From: an uncultured Acidimicrobiales bacterium
Lineage (GTDB): Bacteria; Actinomycetota; Acidimicrobiia; Acidimicrobiales; CALAML01
Assembly (NCBI GenBank): GCA_937925845.1
Contig: CALAML010000037.1
Location: forward strand, 1 to 49,881
Direction of reading: 5' to 3'
DNA length: 49,881 nucleotides
Of the stretch, positions 7,838 through 16,511 are shown piece after piece. The notes under the pieces were generated by a model. The model was not told where the DNA came from. It made no database searches and saw only the letters and a list, made by a program, of their open reading frames with translations. A program made the position numbers and the translations under genes. How positions within the stretch are numbered: position 1 is the first letter of the stretch; the number at the start of each line of letters is the position of its first letter.

Positions 7838-8956
7838 GTGCGAGCAGCGGTGAGTCGGGAGTTTGGGCAGCCCCTTTTGATTGAGGAGGTCACGCTCGGG
7901 TCGGTTGGTGACCACGACGTTCACGTGCGTCTGGCCGCATGTGCGGTGTGCCATAGCGATATCCACTATGCCGAGGGGGCCTGGGGTGGCCAGCTCCCTG
8001 CCGTTTACGGTCACGAGGCGGCCGGAGTCGTGGTGGAGACTGGCGCCGATGTCGTCGATCTGGCCGAGGGCGACCATGTTGTGGTCACCCTGATCCGGTC
8101 GTGTGGCGAGTGCGGTCAGTGTGAGCGTGGCAACCACGTGTTCTGCACCACCGCGTTTGCCGCCGACGATCGGCCTCGGCTGTCGAGCCCAACCAACGAT
8201 GATGAGCCGATTCTGGCGGCGATGAACTGTGGCGCTTTCGCCGAGGAGGTGGTGGTCGACCGATCTCAGGTGGTCCGGATCGATCGGGACCTCGACTGGA
8301 GCATCGCTTCCCTGTTGGCCTGCGGCGTGATCACCGGGGTGGGGGCTGTCACCAACACCTCAAGCGCCAACGAACAATCCACCGTCGTGGTAGTCGGCGT
8401 CGGTGGTGTCGGGCTCAACACTGTGCAGGGCGCGGCCCTGGTGGGGGCCAAGGTCATTGTGGCCATCGATACCGCTGAGGCCAAGCTCGACATTGCCAAG
8501 GTGTTTGGTGCCACCCACGGGGCCACGCCGGACTCCGCCGCCGAGGTGATCGCCAAGGCCAGTGGCGGACCTGCTCTGGTAAGCCATGTCTTTGTCACCG
8601 TCGGCTCTGCGCCTGCCATCCAGGCTGCCCTTGAGTATCTGGAGCCGGGGGGCGAGTTGGTGGTGGTCGGGATGCCGGCAAGCGGCACCGACATCACCGT
8701 CGACCCGGGCACCGTGGCCGCTGCGGGCCAGCGGATCATCGGATCAAAGATGGGCACGGCTCAGATTCAGCGGGATATCCCGTTGTTGATCGACCACTAC
8801 CGCAACGGCCGGCTCAAGCTCGATGAGCTGGTGTCGGGTACCTACACACTGGACCAGATCAACACTGCTATCGCCGATGTGGCGCAAGGCGCGGTGATCC
8901 GCAACGTGGTGCTGATGGACGAGCCGGAACGCAATAACTCTGGAGGGGCCCAGTGA
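7838..8956 (+). CDS. Zinc-dependent alcohol dehydrogenase (MDR family)
   Basis: A 372-residue medium-chain dehydrogenase. Catalytic-zinc residues are visible as C38 (in AVCHSD) and H59 with E60 (GHE). The structural-zinc cysteines are C89, C92, C95 and C103. A Rossmann motif VVGVGGVGLNTVQGA follows in the middle. It would interconvert an alcohol and an aldehyde or ketone with NAD(P). The structural zinc site and length resemble class III/formaldehyde-type dehydrogenases, so an aldehyde from demethylation is one possible substrate, but this is inference. The GTG at 7838 is preferred over the GTG at 7832 because GAGGAG (7827-7832) then sits five bases upstream, and the protein starts MRAAV as is common in the family. 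Its stop overlaps the next start as GTGA. Confidence 0.9.
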   Translation: MRAAVSREFGQPLLIEEVTLGSVGDHDVHVRLAACAVCHSDIHYAEGAWGGQLPAVYGHEAAGVVVETGADVVDLAEGDHVVVTLIRSCGECGQCERGNHVFCTTAFAADDRPRLSSPTNDDEPILAAMNCGAFAEEVVVDRSQVVRIDRDLDWSIASLLACGVITGVGAVTNTSSANEQSTVVVVGVGGVGLNTVQGAALVGAKVIVAIDTAEAKLDIAKVFGATHGATPDSAAEVIAKASGGPALVSHVFVTVGSAPAIQAALEYLEPGGELVVVGMPASGTDITVDPGTVAAAGQRIIGSKMGTAQIQRDIPLLIDHYRNGRLKLDELVSGTYTLDQINTAIADVAQGAVIRNVVLMDEPERNNSGGAQ

Positions 8957-10152
8957 AGTTCACCGAGGTGGAGACGTTTGTGGTGGCCAACCCGCCGCCG
9001 AGCTACGGCGGCCGGTACTTCGTGTTTGTGAAGCTCTCGACCGATACCGGTGCCACCGGTTGGGGCGAGGTGTATTCACCGCCGATGCGGGCCGAGACCA
9101 TCACCGCCCTGGTGGCCGACGTGTTTGAGCGTCGTGTGGCTGGCACCGATCCGTTCCGGATTGAGGAGAGGACCCGCCAGCTCTACTCGCTCGGCTTCAC
9201 CCAGCGACCCGACACCATCATCGGCGGCATCATCAGCGGCTTCGACATGGCGTCGTGGGACATCGTGGGTAAGGAGACCAATCGCAACGTGGTCGACCTT
9301 CTGGGAGGCCTGGTTCGCGATCAGATTCGCACCTACACCTACCTCTACCCGGCCCCCGAAGATGAGGGCGATGCCGTGTACACCGACGCCGACCTCGCCG
9401 CCGCTCGAGCGGTTGAATATGTGGAGCTGGGCCACACCGCGGTCAAGTTTGATCCTGCCGGTGTGTATCGGGCGGTGGGGCCCCGCCAGCCGAGTTTGAA
9501 CGAGCTTGAGCGCTCGGAGGCTATGGTCCGGGCGGTACGCGCTGCCGTCGGTCCAACCGCCGATATCTGTTTCGGGACCCACGGCCAGTTCACGCCATCT
9601 GGGGCGGTCCGCCTGGCCCGACGCCTCGAAGAGTATTCGCCGCTGTGGTTCGAAGAGCCGACACCGCCCGATATCCCCGAGGCAATGGCCGAAGTGGCTC
9701 GCCAAACATCGATTCCGGTGGCGGCGGGAGAACGGCTCACTTCGATCTTTGAGTTCCAACGCCTACTGAGCACCGGTGCGGCGTCGATTTTGCAGCCCAA
9801 CCTGGCCCGGGCCGGTGGGATAACTGCGGGGAAGAAGATCGCCGCGGTGGCCGAAACCTTTGGGGCTCAGCTGGCCCCTCACCTCTACTGCGGGCCGTTG
9901 GCCGGGGCCGCCAACCTTGCGGTGGCGGCCACCATCCCGAATCTCTTGATCATGGAGGGCATCGGCGAGTGGGGCGGGTTCCATGCCGACATCCTGACCC
10001 GCCCCTTCGACTGGTCGCAGGGCTACCTGACCCCGTTTCGTGAGCCGGGTCTCGGCACCGCGATCAACGAAGAGGTGGCGCGAGCCAACCCGTGGACCGG
10101 CGATCGCCTCCACTTGGAGGTCGCCCTCAATACCGACGACTGGCCGGGCTAG
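8953..10152 (+). CDS. Mandelate racemase/muconate lactonizing enzyme (enolase superfamily) protein
   Basis: A 399-residue enolase-superfamily protein with an N-terminal capping domain and a C-terminal barrel. It most resembles acid-sugar dehydratases of the galactonate dehydratase group. Visible residues are K165 in the KFDP strand, D204, H210 in FGTHGQF, the E234-E235-P block at the second metal strand, E260 in AAGE, and H310 in APHLYCG. In galactonate dehydratase the segment reads D-F-H-G with its Asp as metal ligand. Here the same place reads G-T-H-G, and the nearest Asp is four residues earlier. It is translationally coupled to the alcohol dehydrogenase (GTGA overlap), so the pair probably serves one pathway. 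The substrate is unknown; hydroxy acids or hydroxylated betaines would fit the context. Confidence 0.88.
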   Translation: MKFTEVETFVVANPPPSYGGRYFVFVKLSTDTGATGWGEVYSPPMRAETITALVADVFERRVAGTDPFRIEERTRQLYSLGFTQRPDTIIGGIISGFDMASWDIVGKETNRNVVDLLGGLVRDQIRTYTYLYPAPEDEGDAVYTDADLAAARAVEYVELGHTAVKFDPAGVYRAVGPRQPSLNELERSEAMVRAVRAAVGPTADICFGTHGQFTPSGAVRLARRLEEYSPLWFEEPTPPDIPEAMAEVARQTSIPVAAGERLTSIFEFQRLLSTGAASILQPNLARAGGITAGKKIAAVAETFGAQLAPHLYCGPLAGAANLAVAATIPNLLIMEGIGEWGGFHADILTRPFDWSQGYLTPFREPGLGTAINEEVARANPWTGDRLHLEVALNTDDWPG

Positions 10153-10188
10153 GACGTTCTCCGACGCGGCGCCGGTAGGTTCCGGAAA

Positions 10189-12345
10189 TCAGTCGTTAAC
10201 GGTGTCTTCCGGATCGACCTGCTCGCCTTCGACGACAGTGTCGTCGAAGCTGTCGCTGCTCTGAAGCTCAGCCCCGTCGGCCTCGCCGAAGGTTGACCCC
10301 TTGCGTTGGACCTGCACCGGCACAACGCCGAGATCGGCGACATCGAGGTGGCATTTGATCATGTGGCCGGGAGCGATCTCGCGCAGCTCCGGTTCTTTGG
10401 TGTCGCACAGACCTTCCACGAACCGGTGGCAGCGGGTGTGGAACACACAACCCGACGGCGGGTTCTTGGGGCTGGGGATCTCACCATCAAGCGGGATCCG
10501 CTCGCGGGTTTCGCCGTCCACCGAGGGCACTGCCGAAAGCAGCGCTTCGGTGTAGGGGTGGTTCACTCCCTGGAACATGGCGTCGGTGGGTCCGAGCTCC
10601 ATGATGCGACCGAGGTACATCACCGCGATGCGGTCGGCCAGGTAGCGAACCACGCCGATGTCGTGGGTGATGAACAGGTAGCTGGTGCGCTGGTCGTTTT
10701 GGATGTTGGCCAACAGGTTGAGAATGGCCGACTGCACCGACACATCGAGGGCGCTAGTTGGCTCATCACACACCACCAGCTTCGGATCGCCGGCGAAGGC
10801 TCGGGCGATGGCTACCCGCTGCTTCAAGCCACCCGATAGCTGCCGGGGTCGCATGTCGAGATGGCGGGGCGAGAGGCGCATGGCGCTGGCGATGTCCTCG
10901 GCGCGAGCCCGGGCATCGTCTTTGGACGCGCCGGTGAGCTTGATAATCGAGCGCTCGAGAATGCGACGGACGGTCCAAACCCGGTTCAGAGCCGAGTCCG
11001 GGTTCTGGAACACCATCTGCATGGCCGCCGAATTGGCGGGCGTGCGGTTGGTGGCTGCCGCCGGAACCGAGACACCATCGAGCACGATGTCGCCGCCGGG
11101 GTCATAGGAGTGGACGCCGAGCATGGTCTTGGCCATGGTGCTTTTGCCCGAGCCGGACTCACCCACGAGGCCCAGGGTTTCTCCCTCGGCGATTCCTAGA
11201 TCCACCGACACGAGAGCTGGGATATCCTGACCCGCCTGGCGGAAGGTTTTGGCTACGCCGGTCAGCTGGAGGACGTTGTCGTCGGACGAAACGTTCGAGA
11301 AGGCGCCGACCTCGGCATCGCGCAGTTCACCGACCCGATCCACGTGATGACAGAAGGTCTGGTGGCCCTCGCCCACACTGGTGGCTGGCGGTGGTGTGCT
11401 CTTGCACTTCTCGTCGGCGAGGGCGCAGCGGTCGATGTAGACACACGTTGGGAGGTCGGTGCCGATCGATGGCAGCTCGCCCGGGATGCTGTAGAGCGCA
11501 CGATCGGTTTTGCGGAGTCCGGCGCGAGGGATCGCGTTGAGTAGCCCGACGGTGTAGGGGTGTTCGGGAGAATCGAACACCTCCTGGGCCGGCCCCTCTT
11601 CAATAACCTTGCCGGCGTACATCACGCCGACGCGGTCGCACATGGTGCGGATCACACCCAGGTTGTGGGCGATCAGCAGCACGGCCGCGCCGGTCTCCGA
11701 ACGGAGAGCCCGGATGAGGTCGAGGACCTCGGCTTCCACGGTGGCGTCGAGACCGGTGGTGGGCTCATCCAACACCAGCAGCTCTGGCTTGGAGGCCAAG
11801 GCCATGGCGATAACCACGCGTTGGAGCATGCCGCCCGAGAGTTGGTGGGGGTAGCGGTCGAGCACGCTGGTGGGGTCCGCGATGCGGACCTGTTCGAGGG
11901 CCGCATACGCCGACGCCTTGGCGTCGGAAGCGCTCTGGCCAATCAGCTTGAAGCTCTCCTCGACCTGGCGCCCGATCTTGAGCGACGGGTTCATGGCCGC
12001 CACCGGGTCCTGGTAGACCATCGAGGCTTGTGACGATCGAAAAGCTTGGAGTTCCTTGCTCGACATGCTGGTGATGTCGCGACCACCGGAACGGATCTCG
12101 CCCTGGGTGATCCGGCCGTTGCCCGGCAGATATCGAAGGGCGGCATACGCCGTAGTCGACTTTCCGCAACCTGACTCACCCACCAGGCCGTAGGCCTCAC
12201 CGGGCTGGATATGGAAGTTCACACCCCTCAGCACTTCGCGGGGCACACCGCGGACGATGTAGGACATGTGCAGATCGACCACCTCGAGAGCCGGGGCCAT
12301 GGCCCCCGAGGTAATGCGATCGGTAAGGCTCGCTGGGGCGCTCAT
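10189..12345 (-). CDS. Oligopeptide/dipeptide ABC importer, fused double ATPase (DppD-DppF type)
   Basis: A 718-residue protein with two complete ABC ATPase domains in tandem. The first has Walker A GESGCGKS around residues 56-63, the signature LSGGMLQR and LLVLDEPTTGLD. The second has Walker A GESGSGKS with K401, LSGGLKQR and LVVCDEPTSALD. Each half ends in the oligopeptide-type C-terminal extension with Cys-rich blocks (T-C-V-Y-I-D-R-C and G-C-V-F-H-T-R-C-H). In most bacteria DppD and DppF are separate proteins; here they form one chain. The ATG at 12345 overlaps the stop of the DppC-type permease as ATGA. A 31-codon upstream extension is a shadow. It would power uptake for the neighbouring Tat lipoprotein and two permeases. 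Confidence 0.93.
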   Translation of the reverse strand: MSAPASLTDRITSGAMAPALEVVDLHMSYIVRGVPREVLRGVNFHIQPGEAYGLVGESGCGKSTTAYAALRYLPGNGRITQGEIRSGGRDITSMSSKELQAFRSSQASMVYQDPVAAMNPSLKIGRQVEESFKLIGQSASDAKASAYAALEQVRIADPTSVLDRYPHQLSGGMLQRVVIAMALASKPELLVLDEPTTGLDATVEAEVLDLIRALRSETGAAVLLIAHNLGVIRTMCDRVGVMYAGKVIEEGPAQEVFDSPEHPYTVGLLNAIPRAGLRKTDRALYSIPGELPSIGTDLPTCVYIDRCALADEKCKSTPPPATSVGEGHQTFCHHVDRVGELRDAEVGAFSNVSSDDNVLQLTGVAKTFRQAGQDIPALVSVDLGIAEGETLGLVGESGSGKSTMAKTMLGVHSYDPGGDIVLDGVSVPAAATNRTPANSAAMQMVFQNPDSALNRVWTVRRILERSIIKLTGASKDDARARAEDIASAMRLSPRHLDMRPRQLSGGLKQRVAIARAFAGDPKLVVCDEPTSALDVSVQSAILNLLANIQNDQRTSYLFITHDIGVVRYLADRIAVMYLGRIMELGPTDAMFQGVNHPYTEALLSAVPSVDGETRERIPLDGEIPSPKNPPSGCVFHTRCHRFVEGLCDTKEPELREIAPGHMIKCHLDVADLGVVPVQVQRKGSTFGEADGAELQSSDSFDDTVVEGEQVDPEDTVND

Positions 12346-13277
12346 TGTTTGGTCACTTGGTCGATCGAGTCGGCAATCAGGTTGATGGCGATAATCAGGC
12401 TGGCGATGGACAACGCTGGGAACACCGCGCCCCACCATTGGTCGGCAACGACCAGTCGATAGTTGTCAGCAATATCGTTGCCCCAGTCGGGCGTGGTGCG
12501 GTCACCAGCGGTCAAGCCGAGAAAGGCCAGCGTGGCCACGGTGAAGATGGCATAGGCCACACGTACGGTGAGCTCGACCACCAAAACGCCGGTGATCGTT
12601 GGCAGGATTTCCCGACCCATGATGAAAAAGCTGCTCTCACCACGGAGCTTGGCCGCGGTCACATAGTCGAGCTCGGTTTCGCCCATCACCGCCGCTCTCA
12701 CCGTACGGGCCACCACCGGGGTGAACAGCGCGGCGACCGTGAAGATGATGATGATCCGGCTTCGGCCAAACAGGGTCAGCACCAGCAGCGCCAGGAGGAG
12801 CACCGGAAGCGAAAGCAGGGCCTCGATTATTCGGGACAGGATCTCGTCGAGCCAGCCCCGGTAGTAGCCCATGATCAGCCCGAAGAAGGCGCCGCCGATC
12901 ACCGCGAGAATGGCGATAGCAGGTGCCATCAACAGGATGCTGCGGGTGCCGTGGATCACCCGGGCAAAGACGTCGTTGCCGATGCTGTCAGTTCCGAACC
13001 AGGCGTCGCCGCTCGGTGGCTTACGGGCGAAGGTGGAGCCATCGATCCGAACCGCTTGCCTGGGGTTGCGGCTGGTCAACACGCTGGGGGCGATGGCGGC
13101 AAAGACCCAAAAGAGGGTGATCGCGAGGCCGATCAGGAAGGAAGGCTTGCGGAACAACTCGGCCCGTTGCTCAGCTCGCACCTGCTTGAGGGTGGTGATC
13201 TTGCCTTCGGCAACCACGTCGGTGGCCACGGCGGAGCCGGCATCATCCATAAGCTCAATGTCGTCGCTGGTTTTCAT
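12342..13277 (-). CDS. ABC importer permease, DppC/OppC type
   Basis: A 311-residue inner-membrane permease. A cytoplasmic N terminus of about 50 residues leads into a first membrane segment (FLIGLAITLFWVFAAIAPSV). An external loop with GTDSIGNDVFARVIHG follows, typical of DppC proteins. Further segments come next, with a coupling helix near AAKLRGESSFFIMGREILP that fits the EAA-motif position. Its start overlaps the DppB-type gene and its stop overlaps the ATPase gene, both by four bases. The transporter is therefore a translationally coupled unit. Confidence 0.92.
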   Translation of the reverse strand: MKTSDDIELMDDAGSAVATDVVAEGKITTLKQVRAEQRAELFRKPSFLIGLAITLFWVFAAIAPSVLTSRNPRQAVRIDGSTFARKPPSGDAWFGTDSIGNDVFARVIHGTRSILLMAPAIAILAVIGGAFFGLIMGYYRGWLDEILSRIIEALLSLPVLLLALLVLTLFGRSRIIIIFTVAALFTPVVARTVRAAVMGETELDYVTAAKLRGESSFFIMGREILPTITGVLVVELTVRVAYAIFTVATLAFLGLTAGDRTTPDWGNDIADNYRLVVADQWWGAVFPALSIASLIIAINLIADSIDQVTKQ

Positions 13278-14230
13278 GATGCGGTTACCGATCGAGCTCG
13301 CGGGTTCATCCAGGAAATCAACAGATCAGCCAGGAGGGTGGCGATCATGTAGAGGACGGCCACGATAATGACGCCGCCTTGGAGCAACGGCAGGTCCTGG
13401 TCCTGGGCTGCGTTGATAATCATCGAACCCAGTCCGGGGTAGTTAAAGACCAGTTCCAGGGCGATCAACCCGCCGAACAGGAAACCGATCTGGGTACCGA
13501 TTACCGCCACCGTCGGCTGAAGGCTGTTACGAAGAACGTGTCGGTTGATGACCCGGCGAAGGGGCATCCCCTTCATAAAGGCGGTTCTCACATAGTCCGA
13601 CTCAAACGCCTGCACCGCTCCGGCACGGGTGACACGAGCGATGTAGCCGAAGTACACCAACACAATCGCCAGCGCCGGAAGAATGATGAACTCCAGGCTT
13701 CCGATAAAGCCGGTGCCTCGCGGCGCATTCGAGGTGGCCGGGAGCCACCCGAGTCGCACACCGATCACGTATTGCAGGAGGATGCCAGACACGAAGTCGG
13801 GTATGGCGGAGGTAGCCAGCCCGAGGGTTACCACCGACCGGTCAAACAGCGAGTCTTTCCGGTACGCCGCCAGCACCCCGCTCAGGATCGAAAGGGGCAG
13901 GGTGATCAACAAACCCAGCACCACCAGCTTGGCGGAGTTACCCAGCGCCGGCAGGATCAGGTCCATCACCCGTTCGCCGGGCCGCGAGTAGGACTCGCCG
14001 AAGTCGCCGGTGGCCACTCCCTTCACCAAGCGGCCGAGCTGTTCCGTCTTGGGGTCGTTGAGGCCGAGCTCTTCCGCCAGTTGGTCAACCGCCTCCTGGG
14101 ACTGGAACGGGCCCAGCAATTGGCGGGCTGGATCGTTGGGAAAAACGGAGGTAAGGAGGAAGACGATAATCACCAGTAGGAACAGGGTGATGATCGACAA
14201 CGCCAGCCGTCGAATAATAAACCGCAACAT
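13274..14230 (-). CDS. ABC importer permease, DppB/OppB type
   Basis: A 318-residue permease beginning MLRFIIRRLALSIITLFLLV, the standard first membrane helix of DppB/OppB proteins. A large periplasmic loop (FPNDPARQLLGPF... and GDFGESYSRPGERV) is followed by about five further membrane segments, with an EAA-like stretch near RTAFMKGMPLRRVINRHVLRN. The AGG just before the ATG can serve as ribosome site. A 257-base gap with a stem-loop separates it from the binding-protein gene upstream on the same strand. It pairs with the DppC-type permease that it overlaps. Confidence 0.92.
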   Translation of the reverse strand: MLRFIIRRLALSIITLFLLVIIVFLLTSVFPNDPARQLLGPFQSQEAVDQLAEELGLNDPKTEQLGRLVKGVATGDFGESYSRPGERVMDLILPALGNSAKLVVLGLLITLPLSILSGVLAAYRKDSLFDRSVVTLGLATSAIPDFVSGILLQYVIGVRLGWLPATSNAPRGTGFIGSLEFIILPALAIVLVYFGYIARVTRAGAVQAFESDYVRTAFMKGMPLRRVINRHVLRNSLQPTVAVIGTQIGFLFGGLIALELVFNYPGLGSMIINAAQDQDLPLLQGGVIIVAVLYMIATLLADLLISWMNPRARSVTAS

Positions 14231-14390
14231 TGAAACCTAGGTATCCCCCTGATTGATGCTCGTCGGACGCCGGATTCGCCGGTGCTCGATCTCTGGGAGC
14301 GACAAGTGTGACTGTTCTAGCGAGAGTGGCAGACTTTTCCCCGGAGCCCAAGACCGCTGAGAACAAATCAGCATGTGGTCTGAAGGTTCA

Positions 14391-14433
14391 AGTGCCCCAG
14401 AGCCGAGTCTAGACGACTCGACCCTGGGGCACT
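14391..14433 (-). terminator. Intercistronic stem-loop between binding protein and permease genes
   Basis: AGTGCCCCAG (14391-14400) is the perfect inverse of CTGGGGCACT (14424-14433). A second stem lies inside it, CGAGTC (14404-14409) with GACTCG (14415-14420). On the minus strand this hairpin starts 55 bases past the stop of the solute-binding protein and precedes dppB by about 160 bases. No T-run follows. The position is typical of a stem-loop that partly stops transcription or protects the binding-protein mRNA, giving more binding protein than permease. Confidence 0.65.
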
Positions 14434-14487
14434 TCATACCGAACGTACGATCGCGACCCGGCCTTTAGTGGGCCGCCACCGGCAACA

Positions 14488-16230
14488 TCAGGACTTGGTG
14501 GCCTTCTGGGTCAGCATGTGACCAAGCGAGGTGACCTGGATGCCGCTGACACTCTGGTCGTGTCCCGACAGGTAGTTGAAGAAGTAGGCGTAGCAAGCCG
14601 GAGTGTCCTCGTGGAGGATCGACTGGATCTTGCCGATGGCCGCCTTCTGTCCGTCGACGTCAACCGCGGTGCGGTAGTTCGACAGCTCGGCGTCGAAGTC
14701 GGGGTTGGCGTAGTTGCTTGAGTTCCAGACACCGTCGGTGGCCAGGGCCGAACCGAGGAAGATGTCGGGGATCGGGCGGTGGCCGTAGTCAACGATGCCG
14801 AACTCGTCGGCGTTGACACAGGGCTGGCCCGGCTCGGAGCCTTCGGGGCACCAGGAGTCGCCGTAGAAGGTCGAGTTGTCTTGGGCGTCAACGGTGAAGT
14901 TGAAGCCGGCTTCCTCGGCGTTCTGCTGGATGAGAGCCGCATACTGCGGGATCTCCTGGAGGGTGCCGACGTTGATGACCGAAGTAAGGCCATCTTCGAA
15001 GCCGGCATCGGCGAGGAGCTGCTTGGCCATTTCGATGTTGCGCTCACGCTGAGGCGTGGCGTCGGCATCGAAGAACGGCAGCGACGAGAGAATCGGGTGA
15101 TCGTTGCCGATCTCGGCCCGACCTTCAAAGAGGGTGTCGACCAGCTGCGGCCGATCGAGGGTGTAGGCCAGAGCTTGGCGCACCCGAGGATCGGTGAACT
15201 GACCGTTCTGGGTGTGGAACCACACCTGGCGGTGGTTTGAGGCCGGTGGGGTCAAGAGGGTGAAGTTGTCGTCGCCGAGCAGGCCTTCACCACCGATGAC
15301 CGAGAAGTTCTGGATGGCGTCGACCTCTCGGGCCTGCATGGCGGTAACCGCAGTGGCAACTTCCTCAAAGCCACGGAACTCCTGGGAGTCCAGCGTGATT
15401 TCGCCGCCCCACCAGTTCGGGTTGGGCACGTAGCGGGCCACGAACTCGCCAGCATCGAAGTCGTCGAGGATCCACGGGCCGGTGCCGGCCGGGCGTCCGT
15501 CGAGGGTGGTACCGGTGCTGTAGTCGGCCGGAGCGATCAGCGACTGGGCGTTGAAGATCGAGACCAGCACCGGGAAGTTACCGTTGGGCTCGATGAGCTT
15601 AAAGACGGCCTTCTTGGGATCGCTGGAGTCGACGGCGCCGACGTCGATCACGCCGGCGAGACCGGCGTTGGCCGCTTCGGCCAGACGGTCCATGGTCGCG
15701 GCCACGTCGGCCGAGGTGAACTCGGTGCCGTCAGCCCACATGACGCCGTCACGCAGGGTGAAGGTCCACTCGCTCCCGTCGTCGTTCGGGCTCCACTCGG
15801 TGGCCAGTGCGGTGGCGGCGATGTTGCCGTCGTCACCGAGACCAACGAGGTATTCGAACGACTGCGAAACGATGTTGTAGGTACCGAGGTCGAGCATGGT
15901 GATCGGGTCGAGGCCGCTGTCGGCATCACCCTTCTGGATAGCGACAACCAGGTTGCCGCCACCGCCACCGCCGCTGCCACCATCGTCGCCGCTGCCACCG
16001 TCATCGCTGCTGCCACCGTCGTCCGTGCTGCCACCACCGCCGGACTCATCACCCGAGCTGTCACCGCAGGCTGCGATGACTGTTGCCATCAGCGGCGTCG
16101 ACAGGCCGATGATCGTGCCTCGCTTGACGAAGTCGCGACGGTTGATCTTGCGGGCGGCATAGGCCTCAATCAAGTCCAGTTCAATAGCACCGCTGTCACG
16201 GCGAATTGCGTCGAATCGTTTCCAGTCCAT
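14488..16230 (-). CDS. Extracellular solute-binding protein, peptide/opine type (SBP_bac_5), Tat lipoprotein
   Basis: A 580-residue family 5 binding protein. The N terminus carries a Tat motif N-R31-R32-D-F-V-K, a hydrophobic stretch and a lipobox V-I-A-A-C55, so it is exported folded and lipid-anchored. A Gly/Ser/Asp linker (about 57-95) precedes the ligand-binding fold. Family landmarks include WTFTLRDGVMWADGTEFTSADV and VRQALAYTLDRPQLVDTLF. A 25-residue leader precedes the twin arginines, longer than in typical Tat substrates. A good ribosome site (GGAGGGG, 16239-16245) lies upstream of the ATG. It delivers ligand to the two permeases and the fused ATPase downstream. Family 5 proteins bind peptides, opines, nickel complexes or other amine compounds. 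The adjacent demethylation genes suggest an amine-containing ligand, but this is inference. Confidence 0.92.
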   Translation of the reverse strand: MDWKRFDAIRRDSGAIELDLIEAYAARKINRRDFVKRGTIIGLSTPLMATVIAACGDSSGDESGGGGSTDDGGSSDDGGSGDDGGSGGGGGGNLVVAIQKGDADSGLDPITMLDLGTYNIVSQSFEYLVGLGDDGNIAATALATEWSPNDDGSEWTFTLRDGVMWADGTEFTSADVAATMDRLAEAANAGLAGVIDVGAVDSSDPKKAVFKLIEPNGNFPVLVSIFNAQSLIAPADYSTGTTLDGRPAGTGPWILDDFDAGEFVARYVPNPNWWGGEITLDSQEFRGFEEVATAVTAMQAREVDAIQNFSVIGGEGLLGDDNFTLLTPPASNHRQVWFHTQNGQFTDPRVRQALAYTLDRPQLVDTLFEGRAEIGNDHPILSSLPFFDADATPQRERNIEMAKQLLADAGFEDGLTSVINVGTLQEIPQYAALIQQNAEEAGFNFTVDAQDNSTFYGDSWCPEGSEPGQPCVNADEFGIVDYGHRPIPDIFLGSALATDGVWNSSNYANPDFDAELSNYRTAVDVDGQKAAIGKIQSILHEDTPACYAYFFNYLSGHDQSVSGIQVTSLGHMLTQKATKS

Positions 16231-16511
16231 GTAGTTAAGCCCCTCCGAGGGTGTTGCCTACCGGTGGGCAGACATGCGAAACCTAGTGGTCTCAGTAGGT
16301 ATCGGCAAAGAGGATAGTCCATATCGGTGCGAAGTTAGGCGCAATCACGGCTGACAACGATGTTCGCCCGGATTGGCGGGGCAGAACCGCCCACCGCTTT
16401 GCGACCACAGGACGCCGAAAGGTTGAGCGGCGTTCCAGGTAGTCTGAGCGGCTGTCGTTTGGTCAGCCCGTTCGCCGGGCAACGTCATGGCGGACAACGC
16501 GGTCGACCTGG

